This document shows, one piece after another, positions 51,163 through 59,926 of a stretch of 64,000 nt of DNA. Under the pieces are notes generated by a model. That model had not been told where the DNA came from and made no database searches. It saw only the letters and a program-made list of their open reading frames with translations. The first letter of the stretch is position 1, and each line of letters starts with the position of its first letter. This DNA is from Actinoplanes sp040639655. GTDB taxonomy: Bacteria; Actinomycetota; Actinomycetes; Mycobacteriales; Micromonosporaceae. The DNA lies in contig NZ_JBFAAI010000014.1 of NCBI RefSeq assembly GCF_040639655.1, positions 170,926-234,925 on the forward strand. Reading direction: 5' to 3'. The position numbers were made by a program, and so were the translations under genes.

Positions 51163-51645
51163 GTGAGTGACGCGCTGAGCCCGCGGCGGCTGATCGTCGT
51201 TCTCGAGTCGCCGGTGGCCGAGATGCTGGCCCGGTTCGGGGTCGAGCTGGGCTTCCGGACGGTGCTCGTGGAACCGGACCCGACCCGGCGGGGCGGGACA
51301 CCACGGCCACACGGCGACACCTTCGTGGGTGATCTGGCGGCCGCCGCCCCGGACCAGCACACCGACATCCTGCTGACCGATCATCACCGGCCGGAGATCG
51401 GCACGCTGCTCAAGGAGGCGCTGGCCGGGCAGTCCCGATGGATCGGCATCCTGGGCAACCCCCGCCACGAGGGCCCGCACCTGGCGGCGCTGCGTGAGCT
51501 GGGCGTGCCCGAGGAGGAGATCGGCCGGGTGCACCGGCCGGTCGGGTTGAACATCGGTAGCCGTACCCCACCGGAGATCGCCGTGGCCGTGCTCGCCGGA
51601 CTGATCGCCGACCGCAACCACCGCCCCGGCGGTTTCGAGTTCTGA
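51163..51645 (+). CDS. XdhC-like Rossmann-domain protein (C-terminal domain only)
   Basis: 160 residues from the GTG at 51163. LIVVLESPVAEMLARFGVEL, RWIGILGNPRHEGPHLAALR and GRVHRPVGLNIGSRTPPEIA match the XdhC C-terminal domain, which inserts or sulfurates the molybdenum cofactor of xanthine dehydrogenase-type enzymes. The N-terminal XdhC/CoxI domain is missing, and no molybdoenzyme gene is in the window, so this may be a stand-alone chaperone or a diverged regulator. The GTG at 51127 is an alternative start. Confidence 0.75.
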   Translation: MSDALSPRRLIVVLESPVAEMLARFGVELGFRTVLVEPDPTRRGGTPRPHGDTFVGDLAAAAPDQHTDILLTDHHRPEIGTLLKEALAGQSRWIGILGNPRHEGPHLAALRELGVPEEEIGRVHRPVGLNIGSRTPPEIAVAVLAGLIADRNHRPGGFEF

Positions 51646-51652
51646 CTTCCCG

Positions 51653-52357
51653 TCAGGGGAGCCGTGCGGCGACGGCCTTCAGCATCTCGGTCTCGACGGT
51701 GCCGCGCCAGATCTGGTCGGCGTAGGTGTTCTCCTTCTGGCCCTCGAAGTAGACGCCGTCGTTCAGCAACGGGGCGAGGCCGCTCAGCTCGCCCGTGATG
51801 CCGTTCTTGAGGAACGCCCATTTGCCGATGTCCTCGGCACAGCCGTCCAGCCCGGTCGCCGCGACCAGGTCGGCCGGGCACTCCTTGCCGGCGAGGACGA
51901 CCTTCTCGTCGTAGTTCTTCCTGGCCAGCTCGGGCGTACCGGCCGCCCGGACGGTGACGTAGATGTACGCCGGGTAATCACGCGACTCGCGCCGCTCGGC
52001 TCCGGCGAAGTCGATGCCGATGTGGCACGACGCGTCGCCGGGGAAGACGCGGTCCCGGCTGCCGAGATCGCCGGTCTCGAACGTCGGCGTGACGCGTTTC
52101 ATCTCCACCACGGTCGCCGCGGGCAGGATCTCCCGCACCGCCGGTTCGGGAAGCAGGTCGCAGGCGGCCGGCCATTTCGACATCGGCAGCAGCCCGGTGC
52201 GGTCGGGCTTCGCGGCCAGCCGGATCGGCGTCGCGGACCCGGCCTCGCCCAGCGGGATCCGCGGTTGTTCCTCGGCGGCGCAACCACCGAGGGTGGCGCC
52301 GGCCCCGATCGCGGTGGCCGTCAGCATCGCCAGTGCAAAGACTCCCCGTGATGACAT
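51653..52357 (-). CDS. Secreted lipoprotein, DUF3558-like
   Basis: 234 residues. A lipoprotein signal ends in TLGGC (Cys26). The mature domain begins after a linker and contains ACDLLPEPAVREILPAATVV, HIGIDFAGAE and AEDIGKWAFLKNGITGELSG, with conserved cysteines (KWPAACDLL, ASCHIG, GKECPAD, GLDGCAED). The first-Cys-x-x-L pattern resembles DUF3558 lipoproteins of actinomycetes, but the match is partial. It would be anchored to the outer membrane leaflet. Function unknown. Confidence 0.7.
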   Translation of the reverse strand: MSSRGVFALAMLTATAIGAGATLGGCAAEEQPRIPLGEAGSATPIRLAAKPDRTGLLPMSKWPAACDLLPEPAVREILPAATVVEMKRVTPTFETGDLGSRDRVFPGDASCHIGIDFAGAERRESRDYPAYIYVTVRAAGTPELARKNYDEKVVLAGKECPADLVAATGLDGCAEDIGKWAFLKNGITGELSGLAPLLNDGVYFEGQKENTYADQIWRGTVETEMLKAVAARLP

Positions 52358-52390
52358 GTCCCGGAAGCTTAGAGCCCCGTCGAGAAGGGT

Positions 52391-52597
52391 TCAGTCCCGG
52401 CGGGTGACGGTGCAGGCGGAGCCGTTGCGGCCGAAGGCCGACCACAGGTTGAACCCGATGATCGCCAGGCCGAACAGTCCGAGGAAGAGGGCGGAGACGA
52501 GCCCCTGGCCGCCGGAGACCATACGCACGGTGGCGAACCCGATGATGCCGAGTCCGACGATCGAGCCGATCACCACCAGTGGCTTGTGGTGAGCCAT
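52391..52597 (-). CDS. Small two-helix membrane protein
   Basis: 68 residues from the ATG at 52597 (MAHHKPLVVIGSIVGLGIIG). Two hydrophobic helices (about 6-23 and 32-50) are separated by RMVSGGQG; the C-terminus is basic. An in-frame ATG at 52621 would add 8 residues but lies inside the hairpin that ends the glyS transcript, so 52597 is preferred. Function unknown. Confidence 0.6.
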   Translation of the reverse strand: MAHHKPLVVIGSIVGLGIIGFATVRMVSGGQGLVSALFLGLFGLAIIGFNLWSAFGRNGSACTVTRRD

Positions 52598-52612
52598 CCG
52601 CATCGAGTCGAA

Positions 52613-52639
52613 GCGGGGCATGGCGCAACCATGCCCCGC
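52613..52639 (-). terminator. Terminator hairpin downstream of glyS
   Basis: GCGGGGCATGG, 5-base loop, CCATGCCCCGC: 11 perfect pairs, 21 bases after the glyS stop. The next small gene starts within or just beyond it. Confidence 0.65.
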
Positions 52640-52659
52640 ATCGATGGATTCGAACGCCG

Positions 52660-54039
<1,380 letters not shown>

Positions 54040-54107
54040 GTGCGGTTTCCTCCTACGCCGGCTGGGTGTCGGCGGGGAAATCGAGAGTTACAGGACGAAG
54101 AGCGAGA

Positions 54108-54602
54108 TTACTCTCCGAGGTCGCACACCTCGAACTTGCCCGTCGACTGGTTCTGCGTGAGGTCGGCCTCCATGCTCACCTGGTCGCCGTCGGGGTAGGT
54201 CAGCTCGACCGGCACGGTGAGCCGCATCCCGAGGGTGGAGAGATCACCGACCGAGTAAGAGTCGAACGGCTCCATGTCCGCCATCCGCTCGGTGTAGTCG
54301 GCCTGGGTCTCGGAGTCCCGTGCGGACTGGCAGAGCTGCTGGTAGGCGCCGTCGAAGTCGCGATCCTGGAGATCCTCCAGGTATCGGCTGACGACGATTT
54401 CGACCTGCTCGTCGAGCGCCCTGTTGAAGGCCGTCACGAACCCGAATCCGGCGATCGAGCCGGCACCGCAGACCAGCACGACGATGCCGGCGACGATGCC
54501 GAGGCTCGTCCCGACCCGCTTGCCGCGTCCCTCGACCGGGGGAGCCGGGAACGGCGGGTGCACACCCGGGCCGGCCGGCGGCGGGGGCGGAGGAAGACTC
54601 AT
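54108..54602 (-). CDS. Membrane-anchored secreted protein with NTF2-like domain
   Basis: 164 residues. A proline-rich cytoplasmic start (MSLPPPPPPAGPGVHPPF) is followed by a transmembrane helix (GTSLGIVAGIVVLVCGAG). An extracellular domain follows, with VSRYLEDLQDRDFDGAYQQL, a pattern of DUF4878/lumazine-binding-like NTF2 folds. Two cysteines (QLCQS, EVCDL) could form a disulfide. Typical of small actinomycete membrane proteins of unknown role. Confidence 0.72.
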   Translation of the reverse strand: MSLPPPPPPAGPGVHPPFPAPPVEGRGKRVGTSLGIVAGIVVLVCGAGSIAGFGFVTAFNRALDEQVEIVVSRYLEDLQDRDFDGAYQQLCQSARDSETQADYTERMADMEPFDSYSVGDLSTLGMRLTVPVELTYPDGDQVSMEADLTQNQSTGKFEVCDLGE

Positions 54603-54618
54603 GTTGCAAGCCTAGTGT

Positions 54619-54960
54619 TCAGCGCCAGGGTTCGGCCGCCCGGTCGCTGGCGGTGACGATCACGTCCCCGCCGGGCTCCGCGGAGGCGAGGGTCTCGAAC
54701 GCCGACGGCTCGTCGAGGGAGAGCGCGAGCAGCGGCGTGGCGTGCACCTTCACATCGAAGGCGCCGAGCGCGCGCCGGTAGGCTCCGACCGATTCCCATT
54801 CGGTGACCAGGATCCAGCCGGCCGTGTCCTCCAGGGCCCGGGTGAGCCGGCCGGAACGGTAGCCGGGAGTGCGTGACAGGGCGCCGAGCGCGGCGTGCGC
54901 GCGGTCCCGGAAGTCGTCCTGCGTTTCCGCCGGGACGGAGAAGCGGTTGAGCACCAGCAT
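54619..54960 (-). CDS. Antibiotic biosynthesis monooxygenase (ABM)-like protein
   Basis: 113 residues from the ATG at 54960. A dimeric alpha/beta barrel fold is visible: MLVLNRFSVPAETQDDFRDR, AHAALGALSRTPGYRSGRLT, GWILVTEWESVGAYRRALGA. ABM-domain proteins include cofactor-free monooxygenases and haem-degrading enzymes. No haem-binding residue pair is obvious, so the reaction is open. It is divergent from a small membrane-protein gene, 33 bases away. Confidence 0.8.
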   Translation of the reverse strand: MLVLNRFSVPAETQDDFRDRAHAALGALSRTPGYRSGRLTRALEDTAGWILVTEWESVGAYRRALGAFDVKVHATPLLALSLDEPSAFETLASAEPGGDVIVTASDRAAEPWR

Positions 54961-54993
54961 GTGATGAGGGTACGCACACGCGACAGGAGCGAG

Positions 54994-55242
54994 ATGACGC
55001 GCACATTGCTGCACCGGCTGGCCCGGGTGAATCCGACCGCCGCGTTCTTCGCGGTGCTGGTCGTACTGCTGGCCGGGCTCTTCCTGCCGGGCATCGTGGG
55101 CGCGTTGCTGCTCGGCCTGCTGGCCGCCGGCCTGGGCGCGCTGACCTTCAGCACGTGGCCGGTGCAGTTGCCGGTCACCCGGGTGGTCCGGGTGGTGCTG
55201 CTCACCCTCCTGGTGGTCGCCGCGGTGTCGAAGACGCTGTGA
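54994..55242 (+). CDS. Small membrane protein (DUF6703-like)
   Basis: 82 residues from the ATG at 54994, preceded by AGGAGCGAG. Three hydrophobic segments (PTAAFFAVLVVLLAGLFLPG, ALLLGLLAAGLGALTF, VVRVVLLTLLVVAAVSKTL) separated by short basic loops match the small actinobacterial DUF6703 type as I remember it. Function unknown. It ends 13 bases before the Zur palindrome of the znu operon. Confidence 0.65.
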   Translation: MTRTLLHRLARVNPTAAFFAVLVVLLAGLFLPGIVGALLLGLLAAGLGALTFSTWPVQLPVTRVVRVVLLTLLVVAAVSKTL

Positions 55243-55255
55243 ATTCATGCGGCTT

Positions 55256-55270
55256 TGACAATCATTGTCA
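55256..55270. promoter_or_regulatory. Zur box of the znu operon
   Basis: TGACAAT-C-ATTGTCA is a perfect 7-1-7 palindrome of the Zur/Fur type, 21 bases before the znuA start codon. Zinc-loaded Zur bound here would block transcription. The Fur-family gene at the end of the same cluster is the likely binder. Confidence 0.88.
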
Positions 55271-55291
55271 TTATCGACGACAGTTGCTGGC

Positions 55292-56212
55292 ATGATGCGC
55301 CGCCTGCTTCCCGCCCTGCTCCTGCTGACCGCCCTCACCGGCTGCGGGAGCGACTCCGCCGGCGCCGACGGCAAGCTCCCGGTCGTCACGGCGTTCTATC
55401 CGCTGCAGTTCGTCAGCGAGCGGGTCGGCGGCGACGCGGTCAGCGTGTCCACCCTCACCAAGCCGGGCGCCGAGCCGCACGACGTCGAACTGACCGCCCG
55501 CCAGGTGGGTGAGGTGTCCGACGCCGGCCTGATCGTCTACCTGGCCGGCTTCCAGCCCGCGGTCGACGACGCGGTGAAGCAGAACGGCGGCGACCGTGCC
55601 TTCGACGCCGCGACGGCGGTCGAGACGATCGACGCGGCGGAGGCCGACGCGCACGCCGAGGGCGACACGCACGCCGAGGGCGAGGAGGAACACTCCGGCG
55701 CCGACCCGCACGTGTGGCTCGACCCGGCCCGGCTGGCCGGTATCGCCGACAAGCTCGCCGAGCGCCTCGGCAAGGCCGACCCGGCGCACGCCGCCGACTT
55801 CACCGCCCGCGCCGCCACGCTGCGCACCGAGCTGACCGCACTGGACGGCGAGTTCAAGACCGGGCTGGCCAACTGTGCCCGCCGGGAACTGGTCACCAGC
55901 CACACCGCGTTCAGTTACCTCGCCGACCGGTACGAGCTGACCCAGATCGGCATCACCGGTGTCGACCCGGAGACCGAGCCGTCCCCGCAGCGGCTCGCCG
56001 CCGTGGCCGCCGAGGCCAAGGAGCACGGGACCACCACGATCTTCTTCGAGACGCTGGTCAGCCCGAAGGTGGCTGAGACGATCGCCAAGGAGGTCGGCGC
56101 CCGGACCGCGGTGCTCGACCCCATCGAAGGGCTGACCGACGGCTCGGCGGACTATTTCTCGGTGATGCGCGCCAATCTGGCCGCACTGAAGCTCGGCCTG
56201 GAGTGTTCATGA
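55292..56212 (+). CDS. znuA: Zinc ABC transporter substrate-binding lipoprotein
   Basis: 306 residues from the ATG at 55292 (a second ATG follows directly). Lipoprotein signal ends in LTALTGC. Cluster A-I metal-binding fold with three expected His ligands: EPHDVELTARQ, DPHVWLDPARL and TSHTAFSYLADRY. A His/Asp/Glu-rich flexible loop (DAHAEGDTHAEGEEEHSGAD) before the second ligand is characteristic of zinc-specific ZnuA. It captures zinc outside the membrane and hands it to ZnuB. Expression is controlled by the Zur box immediately upstream. Confidence 0.93.
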   Translation: MMRRLLPALLLLTALTGCGSDSAGADGKLPVVTAFYPLQFVSERVGGDAVSVSTLTKPGAEPHDVELTARQVGEVSDAGLIVYLAGFQPAVDDAVKQNGGDRAFDAATAVETIDAAEADAHAEGDTHAEGEEEHSGADPHVWLDPARLAGIADKLAERLGKADPAHAADFTARAATLRTELTALDGEFKTGLANCARRELVTSHTAFSYLADRYELTQIGITGVDPETEPSPQRLAAVAAEAKEHGTTTIFFETLVSPKVAETIAKEVGARTAVLDPIEGLTDGSADYFSVMRANLAALKLGLECS

Positions 56213-56991
56213 GCGTTGTTGCGGTGAGCCATCTCGCGGCCGGCTATGACGGCCGCGAGGTCCTCCGGGACGTGTCGCTGAGCGTCACGGCCGGCGACGT
56301 GGTCGCGATCCTCGGCGCCAACGGCTCCGGCAAGTCCACCCTGATCCGGACGATCCTCGGCCTGGTCCCTTCGCGCCGGGGCTCGATCGAGTTGTTCGGG
56401 ACGCCACAGAAGCGGTTCCGGCAGTGGGCGCGGATCGGGTACGTGCCGCAGCGGCTGGGCGCCGGCAGCGGCGTGCCGGCCACGGTCGGCGAGGTCGTCG
56501 CCTCGGGCCGGCTGGCCCGGCGGGGCGTCTTCCGTTTCCCGGCGGCGGGGGACAAGGCGGCGGTACGCGACGCGCTGACCGCCGTCGGGCTGCTGGACCG
56601 CATCGGCGACCCGGTGACGACCCTCTCCGGCGGACAGCAGCAGCGCACCCTGATCGCCCGGGCACTGGCCGGGAAACCGGACTTGCTGGTGCTCGACGAG
56701 CCGAACGCCGGGGTGGACGCGGCCAGCCAGGAGGCGTTCGCCGCGGCGCTGACCCGGTTCGCCGGCGACGGCGGCACGATCCTGCTGGTCCTGCACGAAC
56801 TGGGCCCGCTGCGGCCGCTGATCGGGCGGGCCGTGGTGGTGCACGACGGGCGGATCGCGTACGAGGGGACTCCCCCCGAGCCGGCCGGCCACCACGCCGA
56901 ACCGGACCACGAGCACCTGCACCCGCACGCCGAGGAACTCAAGGCCGGCATCTGCGAGTGGGCCCCCACCGAGGGAACGAAGGCGTACTGA
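56209..56991 (+). CDS. znuC: Zinc ABC transporter ATP-binding protein
   Basis: 260 residues from the ATG at 56209, overlapping the znuA stop (ATGA). Walker A GANGSGKSTL, signature LSGGQQQRTLIARAL, Walker B LLVLDEPNAGVD and H loop LVLHELGPL are intact. The C-terminal His-rich tail (EPAGHHAEPDHEHLHPHAEE) is unusual for a nucleotide-binding protein but known in zinc transporters and may sense cytosolic zinc. It powers ZnuB. Confidence 0.92.
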   Translation: MSVVAVSHLAAGYDGREVLRDVSLSVTAGDVVAILGANGSGKSTLIRTILGLVPSRRGSIELFGTPQKRFRQWARIGYVPQRLGAGSGVPATVGEVVASGRLARRGVFRFPAAGDKAAVRDALTAVGLLDRIGDPVTTLSGGQQQRTLIARALAGKPDLLVLDEPNAGVDAASQEAFAAALTRFAGDGGTILLVLHELGPLRPLIGRAVVVHDGRIAYEGTPPEPAGHHAEPDHEHLHPHAEELKAGICEWAPTEGTKAY

Positions 56992-57857
56992 TGGAACTGC
57001 TCACGCTGCCGTTCATGCAGCGCGCCCTGGCGGCCGCGATGATCATCGGGCTGGCCGCCCCGGCGCTCGGCATCTACCTGGTGCAGCGCCGGCTCTCGCT
57101 GATCGGCGACGGGATCGGTCACGTGGCGCTCACCGGTGTCGGTCTCGGCCTGCTCACCGGCAACGAACCGGTGTTCTCCGCGATCGTGGTGGCGACCGTC
57201 GGCGCGGTGGGCGTGGAGCTCATCAGGGAACGCGGCCGCACCTCCGGCGACCTGGCCCTGGCCATGCTCTTCTACGGCGGGATCGCCGGTGGCGTGCTGC
57301 TTGTCGGCCTCTCCGACGGCAGCGGCAACAGCAGTCTCATGCAGTACCTGTTCGGTTCGCCGCTGACCACCTCGGCCACCGACCTCATGGTGATCGGCGG
57401 GCTCGGTGTGACCGTGCTGGCCGCCATGTTGTTCTTCCGCCCGGCTCTCTTCGCGCTCTGCAACGACGAGGAGTACGCGAGGGTCAGCGGCCTGCCGGTG
57501 CGGACCCTCAACCTCCTGCTCGCCGTGACCACGGCGGTGACCGTGACGATCGCCATGCGTACCGTCGGGTTGTTGCTCGTCTCGGCCCTGATGGTCGTGC
57601 CGGTGGCCGCCGCACAGCAGCTCACCCGGGGGTTCGTCAGCACCATGACGGTCGCCATGCTGATCGGGGTCGGTGCCGCCGGAGCGGGCGTGCTGGTCTC
57701 GGCCGAGGCGGACACCGCACCGGGTGCCACCACCGTCCTGCTCGCCCTGGCCGTCTTCGTGGCGACCGCGCTGGCCGCGTCGATCCGGCACTCGCTGCAC
57801 CGCCCGCAGACCCCTCCGACGGCCTCCGAGCCACCGGATGTCGTGCTGCATGCCTGA
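56991..57857 (+). CDS. znuB: Zinc ABC transporter permease
   Basis: 288 residues, start in a TGATG overlap with znuC. About eight transmembrane helices of the ABC-3 family; RRLSLIGDGIGHVALTGVGL and RTVGLLLVSALMVVPVAAAQ are diagnostic. It forms the membrane channel for zinc import. Translational coupling of all three genes keeps subunit ratios fixed. Confidence 0.93.
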   Translation: MELLTLPFMQRALAAAMIIGLAAPALGIYLVQRRLSLIGDGIGHVALTGVGLGLLTGNEPVFSAIVVATVGAVGVELIRERGRTSGDLALAMLFYGGIAGGVLLVGLSDGSGNSSLMQYLFGSPLTTSATDLMVIGGLGVTVLAAMLFFRPALFALCNDEEYARVSGLPVRTLNLLLAVTTAVTVTIAMRTVGLLLVSALMVVPVAAAQQLTRGFVSTMTVAMLIGVGAAGAGVLVSAEADTAPGATTVLLALAVFVATALAASIRHSLHRPQTPPTASEPPDVVLHA

Positions 57858-57887
57858 CCACTACCTGCCTGTACCGTTGGCGCAACG

Positions 57888-58190
57888 ATGACGACGACCA
57901 CCGGTTACGAAGCGTACGAATCGGCGGGGGCACTGCTGCGTGCCCTGTCCGCGCCGATCCGTGTCGCCATCGTGGTCGAGCTGGGGTTGGGCGAGCGCTG
58001 TGTCCACGATCTCGTGGAGAAACTCGGCGCTCCGCAGCCGCTGGTATCCCAGCACCTGCGTGTGCTGCGCGGAGCCGGTGTGGTGCGGGGTGTGCGACGG
58101 GGCCGGGAGATCGCATACTCCCTGGTGGACGAACACGTCGCCCACATCGTCGCCGACGCCGTGAGCCACGCCAGGGAGAGCCGACAGTGA
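57888..58190 (+). CDS. ArsR/SmtB-family metal-responsive regulator
   Basis: 100 residues. Winged helix: LLRALSAPIRVAIVVELGLG, recognition region VHDLVEKLGAPQPLVSQHLR, wing VVRGVRRGREIAYSLVDEHV. The C-terminal helix DEHVAHIVADAVSHARE carries the D-x-H...H-x-x-E/H alpha5 zinc site of the SmtB/CzrA type. It would sense excess zinc. Being in the uptake operon with a Zur-like gene is unusual but known in mycobacteria (SmtB-Zur pairs). Its stop overlaps the next start (GTGA). Confidence 0.9.
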   Translation: MTTTTGYEAYESAGALLRALSAPIRVAIVVELGLGERCVHDLVEKLGAPQPLVSQHLRVLRGAGVVRGVRRGREIAYSLVDEHVAHIVADAVSHARESRQ

Positions 58191-58597
58191 ACGCCGACAA
58201 CACGATCCGCAACACCAAGCAGCGCAGCGCGGTGAGCGCCGTCCTCGCCGAGACCGAGGGCTTCCACAGTGCCCAGGACCTGCACGCGATGCTGCGGGAC
58301 CGGGGCGAGCGGGTCGGGCTGACCACCGTCTACCGGACGCTGCAGGGGCTGGCGGACGCCGGGGAGATTGACGTCATGCGGCCGCCCGGCGGGGAGCACC
58401 TCTACCGCCGCTGCAGCCAGGGGCACCACCACCATCTGGTGTGCCGGTCGTGCGGGCGGACCGTCGAGGTGCTCGGCCCGGCGGTCGAGTCGTGGGCCGA
58501 CAAGATGGCCGGTCAGCACGGCTTCGTCGACGTCTCGCACACCCTCGAGATCTTCGGGACCTGCCCGGAGTGCGCCGCGAAGGCTCCACGCTCCTGA
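58187..58597 (+). CDS. zur: Fur-family transcriptional regulator, Zur type
   Basis: 136 residues, GTG start overlapping the ArsR-type gene. Fur fold: KQRSAVSAVLAETEGFHSAQ, DLHAMLRDRGERVGLTTVYR, TLQGLADAGEIDVMRPPGGE. The metal sites include GHHHHLVCRSCGRTVEV and FGTCPECAAK (structural zinc CxxC pairs). Context in the znu operon and the Zur palindrome upstream of znuA support zinc sensing with autoregulation. The 3' end of the gene is repeated, imperfectly, just downstream. Confidence 0.92.
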   Translation: MNADNTIRNTKQRSAVSAVLAETEGFHSAQDLHAMLRDRGERVGLTTVYRTLQGLADAGEIDVMRPPGGEHLYRRCSQGHHHHLVCRSCGRTVEVLGPAVESWADKMAGQHGFVDVSHTLEIFGTCPECAAKAPRS

Positions 58598-58710
58598 CGG
58601 ACGCCCCCGACGGCGCCGCAACAGCCCAACGCTCCTGACGGGCGACCCGAGGGCGCCGCAACGGAGCGGGACCCCTGCGGCCCCTGAGGGACGACCCGGA
58701 GTGCGCCGTG
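58588..58710 (+). repeat. Degenerate tandem repeats of the zur 3' end
   Basis: ACGCTCCTGACGG at 58588-58600, spanning the zur stop codon, recurs at 58629-58641, 41 bases later, and each copy is followed by a related stretch ending GCGCCGCAAC. A third, weaker copy (GAGGGACGACCCGGAGTGCG) runs to about 58710 and matches the zur tail itself. Untranslated. Confidence 0.6.
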
Positions 58711-58735
58711 GAGGGCTGGGTGCGACGCTTCCGAT

Positions 58736-59338
58736 GTGAAGCTCTATGCGGACCGCGTCCCCGTCGCCCTTCGCCAACTGATCAGCGACATCTTCGTCGT
58801 CATCTGGGTCTACCTGTGGATCCGGGTCGCCTTCTGGATACACGACGTCGTGGAGAAGCTCGCCGTGCCCGGCCAGAAACTGGAGGGCGCCGGCAGCGGC
58901 ATCGCCGACAATCTCGCTGACGCCGGCGGCAAGGTGGGCCGGGTGCCGATCGTCGGTGACGAGCTGACCGGTCCGTTCACCGGCGCTGCCGACGCTGCCC
59001 GGTCGATCGCCGACGCGGGCCGTCAGCAGCAGGAGTTCGTCGCTCAGCTGGCGCTGATCCTGCCCGCGGTCGCGGTGGGCGTACCGCTCGCCCTGGTGCT
59101 CTTCTTCTGGCTGCCGTGGCGGCTGAGCTGGATCCGCCGGGCCGGGGTCGCCGTGGCGGTCCGCAGCGACCCGGCCGGCCAGGACCTGCTGGCGTTGCGC
59201 GCGCTGGCGACCCAGCCGCTGACCAGGCTCGCCAAGCTGGGTCCGGACATCGCCCAGAGCTGGCGGGCCGGCGACTCGGCCGCGGTCGCCGCTCTCGCCG
59301 AGCTGGAGCTGCGTCAGCTCGGCCTGAAGCGCCGCTGA
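58736..59338 (+). CDS. Membrane protein of unknown function
   Basis: 200 residues from the GTG at 58736. Two transmembrane regions: about 15-36 (QLISDIFVVIWVYLWIRVAF) and about 103-130 (LALILPAVAVGVPLALVLFF). Between them is an extracytoplasmic alpha-helical Ala/Gly-rich domain (ADNLADAGGKVGRVPIVGDE). The C-terminal 70 residues are cytoplasmic, helical and basic. Not recognised as a known family. It ends 5 bases before a palindromic element. Confidence 0.68.
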   Translation: MKLYADRVPVALRQLISDIFVVIWVYLWIRVAFWIHDVVEKLAVPGQKLEGAGSGIADNLADAGGKVGRVPIVGDELTGPFTGAADAARSIADAGRQQQEFVAQLALILPAVAVGVPLALVLFFWLPWRLSWIRRAGVAVAVRSDPAGQDLLALRALATQPLTRLAKLGPDIAQSWRAGDSAAVAALAELELRQLGLKRR

Positions 59339-59343
59339 TGCTC

Positions 59344-59382
59344 GGCTGGCTCGCACCGCTGTCTCAGCGGTGCGAGCCAGCC
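59344..59382. repeat. GCTGTCTC-type palindromic element, copy 4 (bidirectional terminator)
   Basis: GGCTGGCTCGCACCGCT pairs perfectly with AGCGGTGCGAGCCAGCC around the 5-base loop GTCTC. The left arm plus loop (GGCTGGCTCGCACCGCTGTC then TCAG) is the same as the outer sequence of copy 2 at most positions. It fills the gap between convergent genes. Confidence 0.88.
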
Positions 59383-59391
59383 CGGGTGCTA

Positions 59392-59895
59392 CTAGGCGGG
59401 CGCGGAACCGTCGTCCTCGTCGTCGTCGCCCCATTCGCGGTGGGCGAACGGCAGGATGGCCCAGAAGGTCAGGAACCAGCCGCCGGTGACCACGGTCAGC
59501 GGGATGGCCCACTTCCAGTCGAGCAGGTAGTCGGTGATCAGCAGGACGCTGCTGGTCATCGAGACCAGCATGAAGACCAGACCACCGGTGGCCATCTTGT
59601 GGGCGTACTTGACCAGTTCGGGCTTGCGGCCCTGCCGGAACAGCGCGCGGTGGAACGCCACCGGCGAGATGATCATCGCGGTGGCGAACGCCGCACTGAT
59701 CAGGGCGACGATGTAGGTGTCCTTCTGGAACTGAGTGACGTTCGGGAAGCCGCTGCTGAAGGGCAGGGTGAGCAGGAACGCGAAGAGAATCTGCACACCG
59801 GTCTGGGCGACCCGCAGCTCTTGCAGCAGATCAGCGAAGTTCCGGTCCCAGCGCTGCTTCTCAGTTTCCCGGGGAGTGTGGGTATCGACCGCCAT
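59392..59895 (-). CDS. DUF6328-like membrane protein
   Basis: 167 residues from the ATG at 59895. An N-terminal amphipathic helix (RNFADLLQELRVAQTGVQIL) precedes four hydrophobic helices (ALISAAFATAMIISPVAFHR; MATGGLVFMLVSMTSSVLLI; WAIPLTVVTGGWFLTFWAIL). The FxxLLQELRVxQTGVQxLxxFLLxLPF start is the hallmark of this actinobacterial family. The tail is acidic (GDDDEDDGSAPA). Function unknown. Confidence 0.82.
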   Translation of the reverse strand: MAVDTHTPRETEKQRWDRNFADLLQELRVAQTGVQILFAFLLTLPFSSGFPNVTQFQKDTYIVALISAAFATAMIISPVAFHRALFRQGRKPELVKYAHKMATGGLVFMLVSMTSSVLLITDYLLDWKWAIPLTVVTGGWFLTFWAILPFAHREWGDDDEDDGSAPA

Positions 59896-59926
59896 GCCGC
59901 GCCGAGTTCCCCGTAGCACCCCTCCG

